64,000 nucleotides of DNA from Hepsetus odoe. Taxonomy: Eukaryota > Chordata > Actinopteri > Characiformes > Hepsetidae. The notes below the pieces were generated by a model that saw only the letters and a program-made list of their open reading frames with translations, was not told where the DNA came from and did no database searches. The position numbers were made by a program, and so were the translations under genes. Location: positions 1,734,837 through 1,798,836 of the forward strand of contig CM029385.1 in NCBI GenBank assembly GCA_017165825.1. Direction: 5' to 3'. Of this stretch, positions 62,646 to 64,000 are shown piece by piece (within the stretch, counting starts at the first letter, position 1; each line of letters starts with the position of its first letter).

Positions 62646-63705
62646 TAAAAGAGATCATGTCAGAAGTGGGATATAAATATAAAATCTAATTTTAAAGAAA
62701 AATTACAAGAACAGAACAAATCCTCCTTTCCTTAATCACTGCCACTAGAGGACACTGATGGTATTTGCTACGAGGTGGAGCGGCATGACAGATTGTTGTG
62801 TTCTTGATGTTTTCCATTTTAACTCTCACCACACTACTGTCAGTGCTGCCAATGAATGATGAAGTGTGATGAATGATGAAGTGTCCAGAGATGTTATAAA
62901 TCCTCTAAAGCCTCCTTGCTCAGGTTTCACAAGCAGTGTCACAAGTTTGTGCTTGATCTTGAAATCTCAAAGAAGTCTGGAAGAGCCTTGAAATGGCCTC
63001 TTCCCTCAGTGAAGCCATGTTAAAAGATCGTCAGATTCTTCCCTGCTGTCTGCCTTGAGTCTGAGAAGCTGGCTGAACAACTGCTTGTGAAGTGTTTATT
63101 TTATTGGCCAATTAGTGCAATGCTAAAATACAAAATAGGGCTGTAACTAGAAAATCTGGATGGGATACAAGTATATGTTGCTCTGTTCCGATGCAAACTC
63201 TGGAACTGAATCTTAAGAACTCTGACAAGCAGCTAATGGACCATTAATATTTCTCAGGATGTTTTGTTTTCAAGGCAGTGCATCATCATCTCAGGTATCA
63301 GGCGTATCTAATAGTTTTTTAAATGCTGTCACTGAAGGAGAGAGAAGTCTTTCGCTTTCAGCTGCTGAAAGTGGCTTCTCAGAGGTCCTCCCTGATGAGT
63401 GTCAATGCCTCTAAAAATCCCCCTTGGAAAGAGACACAAATATATTCAAAAGATCTTGTTCCTAGTACACTGTTCCTAGTTCCTAACCTGTCTGGATGTT
63501 CTACCATTGTTTAATGATTGTTTGTTGTTTTTAATGGGAAAATCCGAATTAACCAATGAGAAATTGTAAATAGCCTATTAGAGTAAGATTTGGGAATCAA
63601 CTTTTTGATGTGTTTTGCACTTTATGATGGTTTATGAAGTTTAGTATTTTGGTCATGGATAACAGCTTTATAAACAACTTAACTGTCAAATATCATACAA
63701 CTGGG

Positions 63706-63945
63706 GGCAGTGGTGTCCTAGTGGTTAGGGTGTTGGCCACAGGATCAGAAGATTGTGGGTTCAAACCCCTTACCAGTAGGTTACCCTGAGGTACCCTTGA
63801 GCAAGGTACCATCCCTGTCACTGCTCCCTGGGTGCTTTCAATAGCTGCGCAGTGTTTGAGGGCATGGGTTAAATGCAGAGGTCCAGTTTCGTTGTGGTGT
63901 GCTGTGCTGTGACCTTGCAATGACAAGGGTTGTCACTTTCACTTT
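63706..63945 (+). mobile_element. tRNA-derived SINE (family 1), full length
   Basis: gggggcagtggtgtcctagt head, gggttcaaacccctta B box, intact body, and the gggttgtcactttcactttt end. Confidence 0.93.
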
Positions 63946-64000
63946 TCAAATGAATGTTTGGCCTTGTAAAATGCTTGACCTCCAAATTTTACAGTACAGC

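Larger units (their letters stand above)
61472..64000. other. SINE-rich flank, no gene seen
   Basis: Contains four family 1 SINEs. The single-copy-looking part (62650-63700) has only short frames with no domain. Nothing is supportable as coding. Confidence 0.55.

Noticed and set aside
62650..63700. Possible further gene at the right edge
   Set aside because: Only short frames without recognisable motifs and no consistent splice pairs.

Overview
This 64 kb window is teleost fish nuclear DNA. The protein-coding genes have many short exons with GT-AG introns. CA and GA microsatellites and tRNA-derived SINEs are everywhere, and there are RTE-type LINE fragments and a decayed endogenous retrovirus. 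The ANAPC10, ABCE1 and OTUD4 genes sit in the same order as on human 4q31. The species cannot be named from the sequence. The repeat families look otophysan-like (characin/catfish/cyprinid grade), but that is only an impression.

Layout: (1) 1-1480: exon 1 of a Goliath-family E3 ligase (RNF150-like) on the minus strand. Its intron 1 begins directly with a CA minisatellite that contains copies of the exon's own 5' splice site. (2) 2659-16033, minus strand: a nine-exon gene for a 345-residue mucin-like single-pass membrane protein that I do not recognise. Its largest intron carries a retrovirus remnant with a second LTR element nested in its 3' LTR. (3) 16034-19390: repeats only. (4) 19391-20877, minus: anapc10. 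It is head to head with (5) abce1, plus strand, coding 23947-29083, and the two share a promoter region of about 350 bp. (6) 30780-41588, minus: otud4, 20 coding exons, convergent with abce1. (7) 44490-61471: a cluster of RING/B-box/coiled-coil/PRY-SPRY TRIM genes. It holds one exon-1 pseudogene, two intact plus-strand genes and two intact minus-strand genes, with the two pairs converging on 53.1-55.0 kb. (8) 61472-64000: SINE-rich, no gene seen.

The housekeeping block links protein turnover and translation: APC/C substrate recruitment (anapc10), ribosome recycling (abce1) and deubiquitination with RNA binding (otud4). The TRIM cluster is of the kind that expands in fish and is usually linked to innate immunity. 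Exon models were built by eye from splice sites, and all reading phases close. ABCE1 (599 aa) and APC10 (185 aa) come out at exactly the human lengths.

The points most worth a second look are the unrecognised mucin-like gene, an OTUD4 exon enclosed by complementary (TG)n and (CA)n tracts, minisatellites whose units carry splice-site motifs, the nested LTR insertion, and the TRIM cluster beside otud4.
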